Shown here one piece after another: positions 17,976-26,649 of a DNA stretch of 64,000 nucleotides. Position numbers and translations under genes: made by a program. Origin of the DNA: JADLGL01 sp050184415 (GTDB taxonomy: Bacteria; Pseudomonadota; Alphaproteobacteria; Rhizobiales; Kaistiaceae); the NCBI GenBank assembly GCA_050184415.1, contig JBFXAJ010000012.1, positions 1-64,000 on the forward strand, in the 5' to 3' direction. How positions within the stretch are numbered: the first letter of the stretch is position 1; each line of letters opens with the position of its first letter. The notes beneath the pieces were generated by a model. That model ran no database searches. It saw only the letters and a program-made list of their open reading frames with translations, and was not told where the DNA came from.

Positions 17976-18057
17976 GGCGAATAGGGAATAGCGAATGGCG
18001 AAATAGGGCCTCCGCCCGCTATTCGCTACCGACTACCCGCTATTCGCTTCTCTGGTG
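17976..18057. repeat. Imperfect inverted repeat between rpsM and rpsK
   Basis: The rpsM-rpsK spacer (130 bases) is filled by a low-complexity element built from GCGAATAG/CTATTCGC words. The left arm begins GGCGAATAGGGAATAGCGAA and the right arm contains CGCTATTCGC twice, so a long imperfect hairpin can form. It looks like a dispersed intergenic repeat inserted inside the operon. Confidence 0.6.
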
Positions 18058-18103
18058 TAGCCGCTGGCATTACGGCGGCGTCGATATCGTTACAGGATAG
18101 AAA

Positions 18104-18493
18104 ATGGCCAAGGATACCACCCGCGTCCGTCGTCGCGAGCGCAAGAACATCGCGTCGGGCGTGGCTCATGTGAACTCGACGTTCAACAACACGATGATCA
18201 CCATCACCGACGCCCAGGGCAACACGATCTCCTGGTCGTCGGCCGGCACGATGGGCTTCAAGGGCTCGCGCAAGTCGACCCCGTATGCCGCGCAGATGGC
18301 AGCGGAGGACGCCGCCCGCAAGGCGAGCGAGCATGGCATGCGGACGCTCGAAGTCGAGGTCTCCGGTCCCGGCTCGGGCCGCGAGTCCGCGCTTCGCGCG
18401 CTCCAGTCCGCCGGGTTCACCGTCACCTCGATCCGCGACGTGACCCCGATCCCGCACAATGGCTGCCGCCCGCGGAAGCGTCGCCGCGTCTAG
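18104..18493 (+). CDS. rpsK: 30S ribosomal protein S11
   Basis: A 129-residue protein with AHVNSTFNNTMITITDAQGN, SSAGTMGFKGSRKSTPYAAQ and the C-terminal DVTPIPHNGCRPRKRRRV. It forms part of the platform near the E-site mRNA. It starts with ATG after ACAGGATAG. Confidence 0.98.
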   Translation: MAKDTTRVRRRERKNIASGVAHVNSTFNNTMITITDAQGNTISWSSAGTMGFKGSRKSTPYAAQMAAEDAARKASEHGMRTLEVEVSGPGSGRESALRALQSAGFTVTSIRDVTPIPHNGCRPRKRRRV

Positions 18494-18516
18494 TACGAGG
18501 CCCAACAGTGCCGGCT

Positions 18517-18560
18517 GACCGGAAGAATCCGCTTCCGGTCTTCACCGCCGTTCCGGCGGT
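18517..18560 (+). promoter_or_regulatory. Two tandem hairpins before rpoA
   Basis: GACCGGAAG/CTTCCGGTC (18517-18540, 9-bp stem, 6-base loop) is followed at once by ACCGCCG/CGGCGGT (18544-18560, 7-bp stem, 3-base loop). They fill the spacer between rpsK and rpoA, ending 28 bases before the rpoA start. No U-tract follows, so they are more likely RNA-processing or translation-control elements than terminators. Confidence 0.5.
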
Positions 18561-18588
18561 TGATCGCTGACCGAAAGGAATCACCACC

Positions 18589-19605
18589 GTGATCCGTAGA
18601 AACTGGCAAGAGCTCATCAAGCCGAACGCGCTCGAGACGGTCGCAGGCTCCGACCCGAAGCGCTTCGCAACCGTCGTCGCCGAGCCGCTCGAGCGCGGCT
18701 TCGGCCTCACGCTCGGCAACGCGCTCCGTCGCGTCCTCCTGTCGTCGCTCCAGGGCGCGGCGGTCACGTCCGTCCAGATCGACGGCGTGCTGCACGAGTT
18801 CTCGTCGATTCCGGGCGTCCGCGAGGACGTCACCGACATCGTCCTCAACATCAAGGAAATCGCCATCAAGATGCAGGGCGAAGGCCCGAAGCGGATGGTG
18901 GTGCGGAAGCAGGGGCCGGGCGTCGTCACCGCCGGCGACATCCAGACCGTCGGCGACATCGAGATCCTCAACCCGGACCTCGTCCTCTGCACGCTCGACG
19001 ACGGCGCCGAGATCCGCATGGAGTTCACGGTCAACACCGGCAAGGGCTACGTCGCCGCCGACGTGAACCGTCCCGAGGACGCCCCGATCGGCCTCATCCC
19101 GGTCGACAGCCTGTTCTCGCCGATCCGGAAAGTCTCCTACAAGGTCGAGAACACCCGCGAGGGCCAGGTGCTCGACTATGACAAGCTCACGCTGTCGGTC
19201 GAGACCAACGGCTCCATCCGTCCCGACGACGCGATCGCCTATGCGGCTCGCATCCTCCAGGACCAGCTCTCGATCTTCGTGACCTTCGAGGAGCCGGCCA
19301 AGGAAGTCGCAGCCGAGGCGATCCCGGAGCTCGCGTTCAACCCGGCCCTCCTCAAGAAGGTCGACGAGCTCGAACTGTCGGTGCGTTCGGCGAACTGCCT
19401 GAAGAACGACAACATTGTCTACATCGGCGACCTCATCCAGAAGACCGAGGCCGAGATGCTCAGGACGCCAAATTTCGGCCGGAAGTCGCTGAACGAGATC
19501 AAGGAAGTCCTCGCGCAGATGGGCCTCCATCTCGGTATGGAAGTCCCGAACTGGCCGCCCGAGAACATCGACGACCTCGCCAAGCGGTACGAAGACCACT
19601 ACTAG
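18589..19605 (+). CDS. rpoA: RNA polymerase alpha subunit
   Basis: A 338-residue protein. The N-terminal dimerisation domain (about residues 1-235) carries EPLERGFGLTLGNALRRVLLSS in pieces near 34-55. The C-terminal DNA-binding domain (about 255-320) carries ELSVRSANCLKNDNI and FGRKSLNEIKE. It starts with GTG after GAAAGGAA. It is co-transcribed with rpsM-rpsK-rplQ in nearly all proteobacteria. Confidence 0.99.
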   Translation: MIRRNWQELIKPNALETVAGSDPKRFATVVAEPLERGFGLTLGNALRRVLLSSLQGAAVTSVQIDGVLHEFSSIPGVREDVTDIVLNIKEIAIKMQGEGPKRMVVRKQGPGVVTAGDIQTVGDIEILNPDLVLCTLDDGAEIRMEFTVNTGKGYVAADVNRPEDAPIGLIPVDSLFSPIRKVSYKVENTREGQVLDYDKLTLSVETNGSIRPDDAIAYAARILQDQLSIFVTFEEPAKEVAAEAIPELAFNPALLKKVDELELSVRSANCLKNDNIVYIGDLIQKTEAEMLRTPNFGRKSLNEIKEVLAQMGLHLGMEVPNWPPENIDDLAKRYEDHY

Positions 19606-19677
19606 TTCCGGCGCCCGCGGCGTGAGCCGCCGGCAAGAGAAGCGGCAGAGCCGCCAGAGAAGTTTGAGGAGAGGGCG

Positions 19678-20106
19678 ATGCGCCACGGCAATCGAGGCCG
19701 CAGACTGAACCGCAGTGCGAGCCACCGGAAGGCGATGTTCGCCAACATGGCGGCGTCGCTGATCACGCACGAGCAGATCGTGACGACGCTGCCGAAGGCG
19801 AAGGACCTGCGGCCGATCATCGAGAAGCTGATCACGCTCGGCAAGCGCGGCGACCTGCACGCCCGCCGCGTCGTCGCCTCGCGCGTCCGCGACGAAGCCG
19901 CAGTGAAGAAGCTGTTCGAGACGATCGGCCCACGCTACGCCTCGCGCGCGGGCGGCTACAGCCGCGTGCTCAAGGCCGGCTTCCGCTACGGCGACAATGC
20001 TCCGCTAGCGGTGATCGAGCTGGTGGATCGCGATCCGGACGCCAAGGGCGCCGCCGACCGCGCCCGCCACGAGGCCGAGGCAGCGACGTCCGAGGACGCT
20101 GCCTAG
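19678..20106 (+). CDS. rplQ: 50S ribosomal protein L17
   Basis: A 142-residue protein: MRHGNRGRRLNRSASHRKAM at the start, TLPKAKDLRPIIEKLITLGK and GGYSRVLKAGFRYGDNAP. The C-terminal Ala/Glu-rich tail is longer than in E. coli. It closes the alpha operon; the terminator at 20133 follows. Confidence 0.98.
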   Translation: MRHGNRGRRLNRSASHRKAMFANMAASLITHEQIVTTLPKAKDLRPIIEKLITLGKRGDLHARRVVASRVRDEAAVKKLFETIGPRYASRAGGYSRVLKAGFRYGDNAPLAVIELVDRDPDAKGAADRARHEAEAATSEDAA

Positions 20107-20132
20107 CGGCAATTCGCCGATGGATTAGGATG

Positions 20133-20165
20133 AAGGGGCGGCTCTGACCGCCCCTTTTTCTTTTG
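20133..20165 (+). terminator. Strong intrinsic terminator of the ribosomal block
   Basis: AAGGGGCGG, loop CTCTGA, CCGCCCCTT, then TTTCTTTT. A perfect 9-bp stem with a T-rich tail, 26 bases after the rplQ stop. Confidence 0.9.
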
Positions 20166-20179
20166 CGCAGGTGTCGGCG

Positions 20180-21208
20180 ATGGCGGGTGACAGGGTTCTC
20201 GTGACCGGCGCACGGGGGTTCATCGCCAAACAGGTGATCGCCGAACTCCTCCGCGATGGCTATTCGGTGCGCGGGACCATCCGCGATGCGAAGGCCGAAG
20301 CCGAGGTCCGTGCCGCCGTCGGCGGCGCGGTCGGCAACCGGGCGCAGTTCCCGGATGCGCTCAGCTTCGCCACGGCCGACCTCCTCGCCGATGCCGGCTG
20401 GGCCGAGGCCGCCGCGGGCTGCCGGTATGTCATCCACCTCGCGTCACCCTTTCCGGCAGTCCAGCCGAAGGACTCGGCCGCGATCGTCCGCCCTGCGGTC
20501 GACGGGACGCGGCGTGTCCTCGCCGCCGCCAAGGCCGCCGGCGTCGGGCGGGTCGTCCTGACATCGTCGGTTGTCGCCGTCGTTTCGGGCCGATTCGACA
20601 AGGAGCTCTTCGACGAGAGCGACTGGTCCGACACCACGTTCCCGCGGATCACGCCGTACCAGCTATCGAAGACACTGGCGGAACGCGCGGCCTGGAACTT
20701 CGCCCGTGAGGCCGACCTGCCGCTCGCCGTCCTCAACCCCGCCCAAGTCTTCGGACCCCCGCTGGACGCCAATCTCGACACGTCGGGCTACATCATCGCC
20801 TCGCAGCTTCGCGGCCGCTTTCCCGCGGTCGCCAACTACGGCTTCCCGATCGTGGACGTGCGCGACGTGGCGACGGCGCATGTCGCGGCGCTGACGAATC
20901 GCGAAGCGCTCGGCCAAAGGATCATCCTCGCCGACGAGTTCACCTGGCTGATCGAGATCGCGCGATGGCTCGGGGAGGCATTCCCCGCCTATCGCAGCAA
21001 GGTGCCGCGCCGCGTCCTTCCCAATTTCGTGGCACGGCTGGCGACGCCCTTCGTGCCGGAGCTCGGGACGCTCAGGGCCGATCTCGGGCGTCCCTGGCCG
21101 GTGACGCACGCGAAGGCCGAGCGGATTTTCGGGATGCGCTTCCGGCCCGCCCGCGAAGCGGTCATTGCGATGGCCGAGGCGCTGATCGCGCTCCGCGCGG
21201 TGCCGTGA
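20180..21208 (+). CDS. NAD(P)-dependent epimerase/dehydratase, dihydroflavonol reductase-like
   Basis: An extended short-chain dehydrogenase of about 342 residues. The Rossmann motif VLVTGARGFIAKQV is at the N-terminus, HLASPFP near residue 85 and the catalytic YQLSK (Tyr-x3-Lys) near 160-164. The pattern resembles cinnamoyl-CoA or dihydroflavonol reductases and aldehyde reductases. The substrate cannot be told. An upstream in-frame GTG at 20171 is the alternative start; the ATG was preferred for its spacing from GCAGG. It is a single gene after the rplQ terminator. Confidence 0.8.
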   Translation: MAGDRVLVTGARGFIAKQVIAELLRDGYSVRGTIRDAKAEAEVRAAVGGAVGNRAQFPDALSFATADLLADAGWAEAAAGCRYVIHLASPFPAVQPKDSAAIVRPAVDGTRRVLAAAKAAGVGRVVLTSSVVAVVSGRFDKELFDESDWSDTTFPRITPYQLSKTLAERAAWNFAREADLPLAVLNPAQVFGPPLDANLDTSGYIIASQLRGRFPAVANYGFPIVDVRDVATAHVAALTNREALGQRIILADEFTWLIEIARWLGEAFPAYRSKVPRRVLPNFVARLATPFVPELGTLRADLGRPWPVTHAKAERIFGMRFRPAREAVIAMAEALIALRAVP

Positions 21209-21276
21209 CTGTCTTTCGCCCCACGGAACGCCTATCCTTCATCCGGGTGGCGACCCAACTGAAGGTACTTTGGGGG

Positions 21277-22695
21277 ATGCGTATCGGTTCTACGTTTCGC
21301 GCGGTTCGGGCCGCGGCGATGACGGCTGCCTGCGTCGGCGGGGTCATCGTCCTCGGCGTGGGCGCCGCGAATGCCCAGCAGGCCGGGATCGTCGATCGCG
21401 TGGTGCCCCAGACCGCCCTTGACGTCCGGCTGTCCTTCGCGCCGATCGTGCAGACCGTGTCGCCGGCGGTCGTCAACGTCTATGCGCGCCAGCTTCCTGA
21501 GAACCGCGACGCGTTCTGGGAGCAGTTCGGCAACAATGCGCGGATGCGGCAGTCGCTCGGCTCGGGCGTGATCGTCGATGCGTCCGGCATCGTGATCACC
21601 AACTTCCACGTGATTGCCGACGCCAACGACATCCGCATCGCGATGACAGACGGCACCGAGCTGCCGGCCGAGATTCTCCTGGTCGAGGAGCAGCTCGACC
21701 TCGCCGTGCTCCGGATTCCGGAGCGGGACGAGCCCTATCCGATGGTGCCGCTCGACGACTCCGACAAGCTCCTCGTCGGCGACCTCGTGCTGGCGATCGG
21801 TAACCCGTTCGGCGTCGGCCAGACCGTCACCAGCGGCATTGTCTCCGCGCTCGGCCGGACCCTTGCCCGCGCCGAGGATAACCAGTTCTTCATCCAGACC
21901 GACGCCGCCATCATTCCCGGCAATTCCGGCGGCGCGCTGGTCGACCTCGGCGGCGGCCTCGTCGGGATCAACACGGCGATCTACTCACGGAACGGTGCCT
22001 CAGTCGGCATCGGCTTCGCGATCCCCTCGAACCTCGTCGCGCTCGTCATCCATGCCGCGCTCAACGGCGACACGCTGCACCGCCCGTGGATCGGCGCCGG
22101 CTACACGCCGCTGACGCTGGTGGAGGCCGAGGAGATGGGCCTTCGCAGCAACCACGGCGCGGTCGTCACGTTCGTGACGCCGGATAGCCCGGCTGCAATG
22201 GCGGGGCTTGCGGTCGGCGATGCGGTGCTGACGGTCAACGGCATGGCGATCGACCACCCGTCGGGACTCACCTACCGTATGCTCCTTCTCGGCCTCGAAG
22301 GCGAGGTCACGCTCGGCATCGCCCGCGGCAATGAGCGGCTCGATCTCGCCGTGGTGCCGGCCGAGGCGCCCGAGACGGTGCCGCGCGACGCGCTCCAGCT
22401 TCCGGGCCGGACGCCGTTCACCGGCGCGACGCTCCTGAACCTTTCGCCGCTCGTGGCGCAGGAGGTCGGCTATGCACAGGAACCTGTCGGCGTAATCGTC
22501 TCGGCCGTGCTGGAGAGTTCCTTCGCCGCGACCGCCGGCCTTGCGCCGGGCGATGTCATCGCCTCCGTCAACGGCACGGCGATCACCGACACCGCCCAGC
22601 TCGCCGAGCTCATCGTCGGCGGCGGTACGGAGTGGCTGATCGAGGTTCTCCGCGACGGCCGCATGCTGCGGTCGAGCTTTTCGCTGCGGCGGTGA
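21277..22695 (+). CDS. DegP/DegQ-type periplasmic serine protease
   Basis: A 472-residue HtrA-family protease with a signal peptide ending near AANA (about residue 27). The catalytic triad is visible: His111 (TNFHVIAD), Asp141 (LDLAVLRI) and Ser217 (PGNSGGAL). Two PDZ domains follow, one near residues 270-370 (VVTFVTPDSPAAMAGL) and one near 385-470 (VIVSAVLESSFAATAGL). It degrades or chaperones misfolded envelope proteins. The ATG at 21277 has TGGGGG directly upstream. rarA begins three bases after the stop, and this degQ-rarA pairing is common in alphaproteobacteria. Confidence 0.93.
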   Translation: MRIGSTFRAVRAAAMTAACVGGVIVLGVGAANAQQAGIVDRVVPQTALDVRLSFAPIVQTVSPAVVNVYARQLPENRDAFWEQFGNNARMRQSLGSGVIVDASGIVITNFHVIADANDIRIAMTDGTELPAEILLVEEQLDLAVLRIPERDEPYPMVPLDDSDKLLVGDLVLAIGNPFGVGQTVTSGIVSALGRTLARAEDNQFFIQTDAAIIPGNSGGALVDLGGGLVGINTAIYSRNGASVGIGFAIPSNLVALVIHAALNGDTLHRPWIGAGYTPLTLVEAEEMGLRSNHGAVVTFVTPDSPAAMAGLAVGDAVLTVNGMAIDHPSGLTYRMLLLGLEGEVTLGIARGNERLDLAVVPAEAPETVPRDALQLPGRTPFTGATLLNLSPLVAQEVGYAQEPVGVIVSAVLESSFAATAGLAPGDVIASVNGTAITDTAQLAELIVGGGTEWLIEVLRDGRMLRSSFSLRR

Positions 22696-22697
22696 TC

Positions 22698-24008
22698 GTG
22701 ACGACGCTGTTCGAGGCTGCGAGGATGGACGAGGCCGCGCCGCGGCCACTCGCCGACCGCCTGCGGCCGCAGCGCCTCGCCGACGTCGTGGGACAGGATC
22801 ACCTCCTCGGCCCGGACGGGGCGCTGACGCGGATCATCGCCTCGGGCACGCTCGGCTCGCTGATCCTGTGGGGTCCTCCGGGCACGGGCAAGACGACGGT
22901 GGCGCGACTGATCGCGAAGGAAGCCGGGCTGCATTTCGAGCAGCTCTCCGCCGTGTTCTCCGGCGTTGCCGACCTCAAGAAGACCTTCGCCGCCGCGCGC
23001 GCCCGGCGTGAGGCGGGGCAGGCGACCGTGCTGTTCGTGGACGAGATCCACCGCTTCAACCGCGCTCAGCAGGACAGCTTCCTGCCGGTGATCGAGGACG
23101 GCACGATCTCGCTGATCGGTGCCACCACCGAGAACCCGTCCTTCGAGCTCAACGCGGCGCTCCTGTCCCGCGCCCGCGTGCTGACCTTTCATCCGCTCGA
23201 CGAAGACGCGCTGGCCGTGCTCCTGGCGCGGGCGGAGTCCGCCGAGGGCAAGAAGCTCCCCCTGACGGACGAGGCCCGCGGCCTGCTGGTGCGCCTCGCC
23301 GACCGCGACGGGCGCGCCGTGCTGACTCTTGCCGAAGAGGTGTGGCGCGCGGCGCGTCCGAACGAGACGATCGACGCGCCGAAGCTGCTGGAAGTCGTGC
23401 AGCGGCGGGCGCCGCTCTACGACAAGAGCCAGGACGGGCACTACAACCTGATCTCGGCGCTGCATAAGTCGGTGCGCGGCTCGGACCCCGACGCCGCGCT
23501 CTATTACCTCGCCCGCATGTTCGACGCCGGCGAGGACCCGCTCTATCTCGGCCGCCGGCTGGTGCGGATGGCGGTGGAGGACATCGGCCTCGCCGACCCT
23601 CAGGCGCTCGTCATCGCCAATGCCGCCAAGGACGCCTACGACTTCCTCGGCAGTCCCGAGGGTGAGCTGGCCTTCGCGCAGGCCTGCGTCTATCTCGCCA
23701 CTGCGCCCAAATCGAACGCCGTCTATCGCGCCTTCGGCGCCGCCACGGCGAGCGCCAAGGAGAACGGCTCGCTCCTGCCGCCGAAACACATCCTCAATGC
23801 GCCGACCAAGCTGATGAAGGGCGAAGGCTACGGCCGCGGCTACGAATACGACCACGACGCCCCCGAAGCGTTCTCCGGCCAGGACTATTTCCCCGAGGCG
23901 ATGGGCCGGCAGACCTACTACGACCCGCCGGACCGCGGCTTCGAGCGCGAGATAAGGAAGCGGCTGGACTATTGGGCGAAGCTGCGGAAGGAGCGGGGCG
24001 GGGGCTGA
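22698..24008 (+). CDS. rarA: Replication-associated recombination protein RarA (MgsA)
   Basis: A 436-residue AAA+ ATPase of the clamp-loader family. Walker A GPPGTGKTT, Walker B VLFVDEIHRFN, sensor GATTENPSFE and the C-terminal tetramerisation region with YLARMFDAGEDPLYLGRRL are present. It acts at stalled replication forks. The GTG at 22698 gives a family-like N-terminus (TTLFEAARMDEAAPRPLADR); an ATG at 22725 is the alternative. It is nearly contiguous with the upstream protease gene and was probably co-transcribed. Confidence 0.93.
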   Translation: MTTLFEAARMDEAAPRPLADRLRPQRLADVVGQDHLLGPDGALTRIIASGTLGSLILWGPPGTGKTTVARLIAKEAGLHFEQLSAVFSGVADLKKTFAAARARREAGQATVLFVDEIHRFNRAQQDSFLPVIEDGTISLIGATTENPSFELNAALLSRARVLTFHPLDEDALAVLLARAESAEGKKLPLTDEARGLLVRLADRDGRAVLTLAEEVWRAARPNETIDAPKLLEVVQRRAPLYDKSQDGHYNLISALHKSVRGSDPDAALYYLARMFDAGEDPLYLGRRLVRMAVEDIGLADPQALVIANAAKDAYDFLGSPEGELAFAQACVYLATAPKSNAVYRAFGAATASAKENGSLLPPKHILNAPTKLMKGEGYGRGYEYDHDAPEAFSGQDYFPEAMGRQTYYDPPDRGFEREIRKRLDYWAKLRKERGGG

Positions 24009-24365
24009 GTCTGTCGGCAACCTCCCGAGCCTTCCCCTTGAGGGGAGGCGGAAGCTTGCGACTGGAAGGAGCAAGCTTCGGAGGGGGCTGGGCCATTCCG
24101 GCGGCGCGGCACTTGGGGAAAGTCCCAGACCCCCCACGGTTTCGCTTCGGCTTCGCCTGGCGAAAGCCCGCTCCCCCTCAAGGGGGAGCTGGGGCCGTGC
24201 TTGGGGGCTCGGCCGCACCGGACCCTCCCGCCGCGACGACGGCGCCAACCCCGCCGCGCCCCTATGACGCGCGGTTCAACGAAAGGTGAGGGGCCGCTTT
24301 ACGCCGAACTCCTGTAAGCCGGTGCCGCGCCTCGGCGCGTCCGCGGCAGAGTTGGATCCGGCTCC
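24009..24365. repeat. Hairpin-rich intergenic element
   Basis: No gene is seen in this 357-base stretch. It holds several inverted repeats: GAAGCTTGC/GCAAGCTTC (24051-24079), GCTCCCCC-tcaa-GGGGGAGC (24170-24189), and a CCCCTTGAGGGG block (24034-24045) that recurs in reverse orientation in the latter. This is the pattern of a REP-like mosaic. Any of the stems could also end the rarA transcript. Confidence 0.55.
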
Positions 24366-25127
24366 ATGGACATCACGTATGGCGGCACCTTCATCGCCGG
24401 CCTCCTGAGCTTCGTCTCGCCCTGCGTGCTGCCGCTCGTTGTCCCCTATCTCACCTTCATCGCCGGCGTGACGCTGGACGATCTCACCGACGAGTTCTCC
24501 TCGCGCGACACCCGGATCCGCGCTTTCCGTGCGTCGATCGCCTTCGTCCTCGGCCTCGCGACCATCTTCGTCCTTCTCGGCGCCGGCGCAGGGCTGTTCG
24601 GCCGGACGCTGCGCCAGATCGAGCCGGTGATCCCGATCTTCGGCGCCGAGATTGGCCTGTTCTCGCTCCTCGGGGGGCTCGTCATCATCCTGATGGGCCT
24701 TCATTTCATCGGGCTCTTCCGCATCGGCTTCCTCGATCGCGAGGCGCGGTTCCAGGTGCGGCGGAAGCCGTCGGGGCCGCTCGGCTCGTACATCATCGGC
24801 GTCGCCTTCGCGTTCGGCTGGACGCCGTGCATCGGACCGGTGCTCGGCACCGTCCTCGGCATTGCCGGCAGCCGCGACAGCGCCGGCTACGGCGCGCTGC
24901 TCCTCTTCGTCTATGCGATGGGGCTGGGGCTGCCTTTCGTGATCGCAGCGCTGTTCGCTGGCCCCTTCATGAACTGGATGAAGCGGTTCCGCCGCCACAT
25001 GGGGACCGTCGAGAAGGTGATGGGCGGGCTTCTCGTCATCACCGGGTTCCTGTTCCTGTTCGGGCAGATGACGGCATTCTCGAACTGGCTCTTGCGCACC
25101 TTCCCGGGGCTCCAGTCGATCGGCTGA
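24366..25127 (+). CDS. CcdA-like thiol-disulfide transporter
   Basis: A 253-residue membrane protein with six hydrophobic segments. The two redox cysteines lie in SFVSPCVLPLVVPYL (first helix) and FGWTPCIGPVLG (fourth helix), the hallmark of the CcdA/DsbD transmembrane family. It passes reducing equivalents from cytosolic thioredoxin to periplasmic thiol proteins such as those for cytochrome c maturation. It stands alone between rarA and glmU. Cytochrome c maturation would matter for the PQQ enzymes further on, but no direct link is visible. Confidence 0.9.
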   Translation: MDITYGGTFIAGLLSFVSPCVLPLVVPYLTFIAGVTLDDLTDEFSSRDTRIRAFRASIAFVLGLATIFVLLGAGAGLFGRTLRQIEPVIPIFGAEIGLFSLLGGLVIILMGLHFIGLFRIGFLDREARFQVRRKPSGPLGSYIIGVAFAFGWTPCIGPVLGTVLGIAGSRDSAGYGALLLFVYAMGLGLPFVIAALFAGPFMNWMKRFRRHMGTVEKVMGGLLVITGFLFLFGQMTAFSNWLLRTFPGLQSIG

Positions 25128-25206
25128 CCCGATTGCCGCCTTGATCGGTGGCCATCGCGGGTACATTTCCCGCGTCCGATTCCACGATTCTCCGGCAGGA
25201 GCAGCC

Positions 25207-26559
25207 ATGACAGCGCGGTCGTGCCAGGTCGTCATCCTCGCGGCAGGCGAGGGGACGCGGATGAAGTCGTCCCTCTCCAAGGTCATGCATCCCGTAGCGG
25301 GCCTGCCGATGCTGGGGCATGTCCTGGCGGCGGCGGGCGCAGCGGGGGCCGATCGGATCGCGGTCGTGCGGGGACCTGCCTCGGAGGACATCGCGAAGCT
25401 CGTCAATGGTGCGATGTCCGCGGCGGAAACGTTCATCCAGGCCGAGCGCCGCGGTACTGCCCATGCGGTGCTCGCCGCTCGCCACGCCCTGCAGACCGCC
25501 GCAGATGACGTTCTCGTCGTCTATGGCGACACGCCGCTGATCCGTGCCGAGACCCTCGCGGAGCTTCGGCAAGCGATCGCCTCGGGCGCGTCGATCGCGG
25601 TGCTCGGCTTCAATGCCGCCGACCCGACCGGCTACGGCCGCCTCCTGATCGAGGACGGCCAGCTTGGTGCGATCCGCGAGGAGCGGGACGCGAGCCCCGA
25701 GGAGCGCCAGGTCGGCCTGTGCAACGCCGGCGCCATGGCCTTCGCCGGTGCCACGATGCTGTCGATCCTCGACCGCATCGGCACCGACAACGCCAAGGGC
25801 GAGTACTACCTCACCGACGCCGTCGGCATAGCGAACGAGGATGGGCTCCGCGTGGTCGTGGTCGAGGCGGACGAGGACGAGGTCCGCGGCGTCAACACGC
25901 GGAAGGAGCTCGCGGCGGTCGAGGCGGTCTTCCAGAGCCGCGCCCGCGATGCGGCGATGGATGGCGGCGCGACGCTCGTGGCGCCCGAGACCGTGTTCTT
26001 CGCCTACGACACGAAAATCGGCCGCGACGTCGTCATCGAGCCCAACGTTGTCTTCGGCCCCGGCGTCGTCCTCGATGACGGCGCGATCGTCCACGCCTTC
26101 TGCCACGTCGAGGGCGCGCGCATCGCCCGCGGTGCCACCATCGGTCCGTTCGCACGGCTCCGCCCGGGCACGGTGCTCCATGAGAAGGCGAAGGCCGGCA
26201 ATTTCGTCGAGATCAAGAATGCGGACATCGCCGCGGGAGCCAAGGTGAACCACCTCTCCTATATCGGCGACGCCAGCGTCGGCGCGAACGCCAACATCGG
26301 CGCGGGGACCATCACCTGCAACTATGACGGCATCAACAAGTACCGCACCGAGATCGGCGCCGGCGCCTTCGTCGGGTCCGACAGCGCGCTCGTCGCGCCG
26401 GTGCGGATCGGGGACAATGCCTATATCGGCTCCGGCAGCGTGATCACCGACGATGTTCCGGACGGCGCGCTGGCAATAGCCCGGGGCCGGCAGGTGAACA
26501 AGCCGGGCTGGACGGCGGCGTTTCGGGCGAAGCAGGCTGCAAGCCGGAAATCTGATTGA
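25207..26559 (+). CDS. glmU: Bifunctional GlmU (GlcN-1-P acetyltransferase/UDP-GlcNAc pyrophosphorylase)
   Basis: A 450-residue cytosolic enzyme making UDP-GlcNAc for peptidoglycan and LPS. The N-terminal uridylyltransferase domain has LAAGEGTRMKSSLSKVMHP (residues 10-28) and VYGDTPLI; the C-terminal left-handed beta helix has GPFARLRPGT, NHLSYIGDASVG and GAGTITCNYDG. The ATG follows CAGGAGCAGCC. An in-frame TTG 66 bases upstream is less likely. glmS follows 90 bases downstream, so precursor synthesis is clustered. Confidence 0.97.
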   Translation: MTARSCQVVILAAGEGTRMKSSLSKVMHPVAGLPMLGHVLAAAGAAGADRIAVVRGPASEDIAKLVNGAMSAAETFIQAERRGTAHAVLAARHALQTAADDVLVVYGDTPLIRAETLAELRQAIASGASIAVLGFNAADPTGYGRLLIEDGQLGAIREERDASPEERQVGLCNAGAMAFAGATMLSILDRIGTDNAKGEYYLTDAVGIANEDGLRVVVVEADEDEVRGVNTRKELAAVEAVFQSRARDAAMDGGATLVAPETVFFAYDTKIGRDVVIEPNVVFGPGVVLDDGAIVHAFCHVEGARIARGATIGPFARLRPGTVLHEKAKAGNFVEIKNADIAAGAKVNHLSYIGDASVGANANIGAGTITCNYDGINKYRTEIGAGAFVGSDSALVAPVRIGDNAYIGSGSVITDDVPDGALAIARGRQVNKPGWTAAFRAKQAASRKSD

Positions 26560-26649
26560 AACCATTTGTGAACCAGTCTGCCGAAATCCAGCCATTTCTG
26601 GCCGGCTAGCGTATTGGCAGGCAGTTCGCCTTCGTGGGGTGGTTGTTCG

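Noticed and set aside
20965..22695. Longer N-terminus for the DegQ-type protease from 20965
   Set aside because: It would overlap the preceding reductase by over 240 bases; the ATG at 21277 has a ribosome site and starts a signal peptide.
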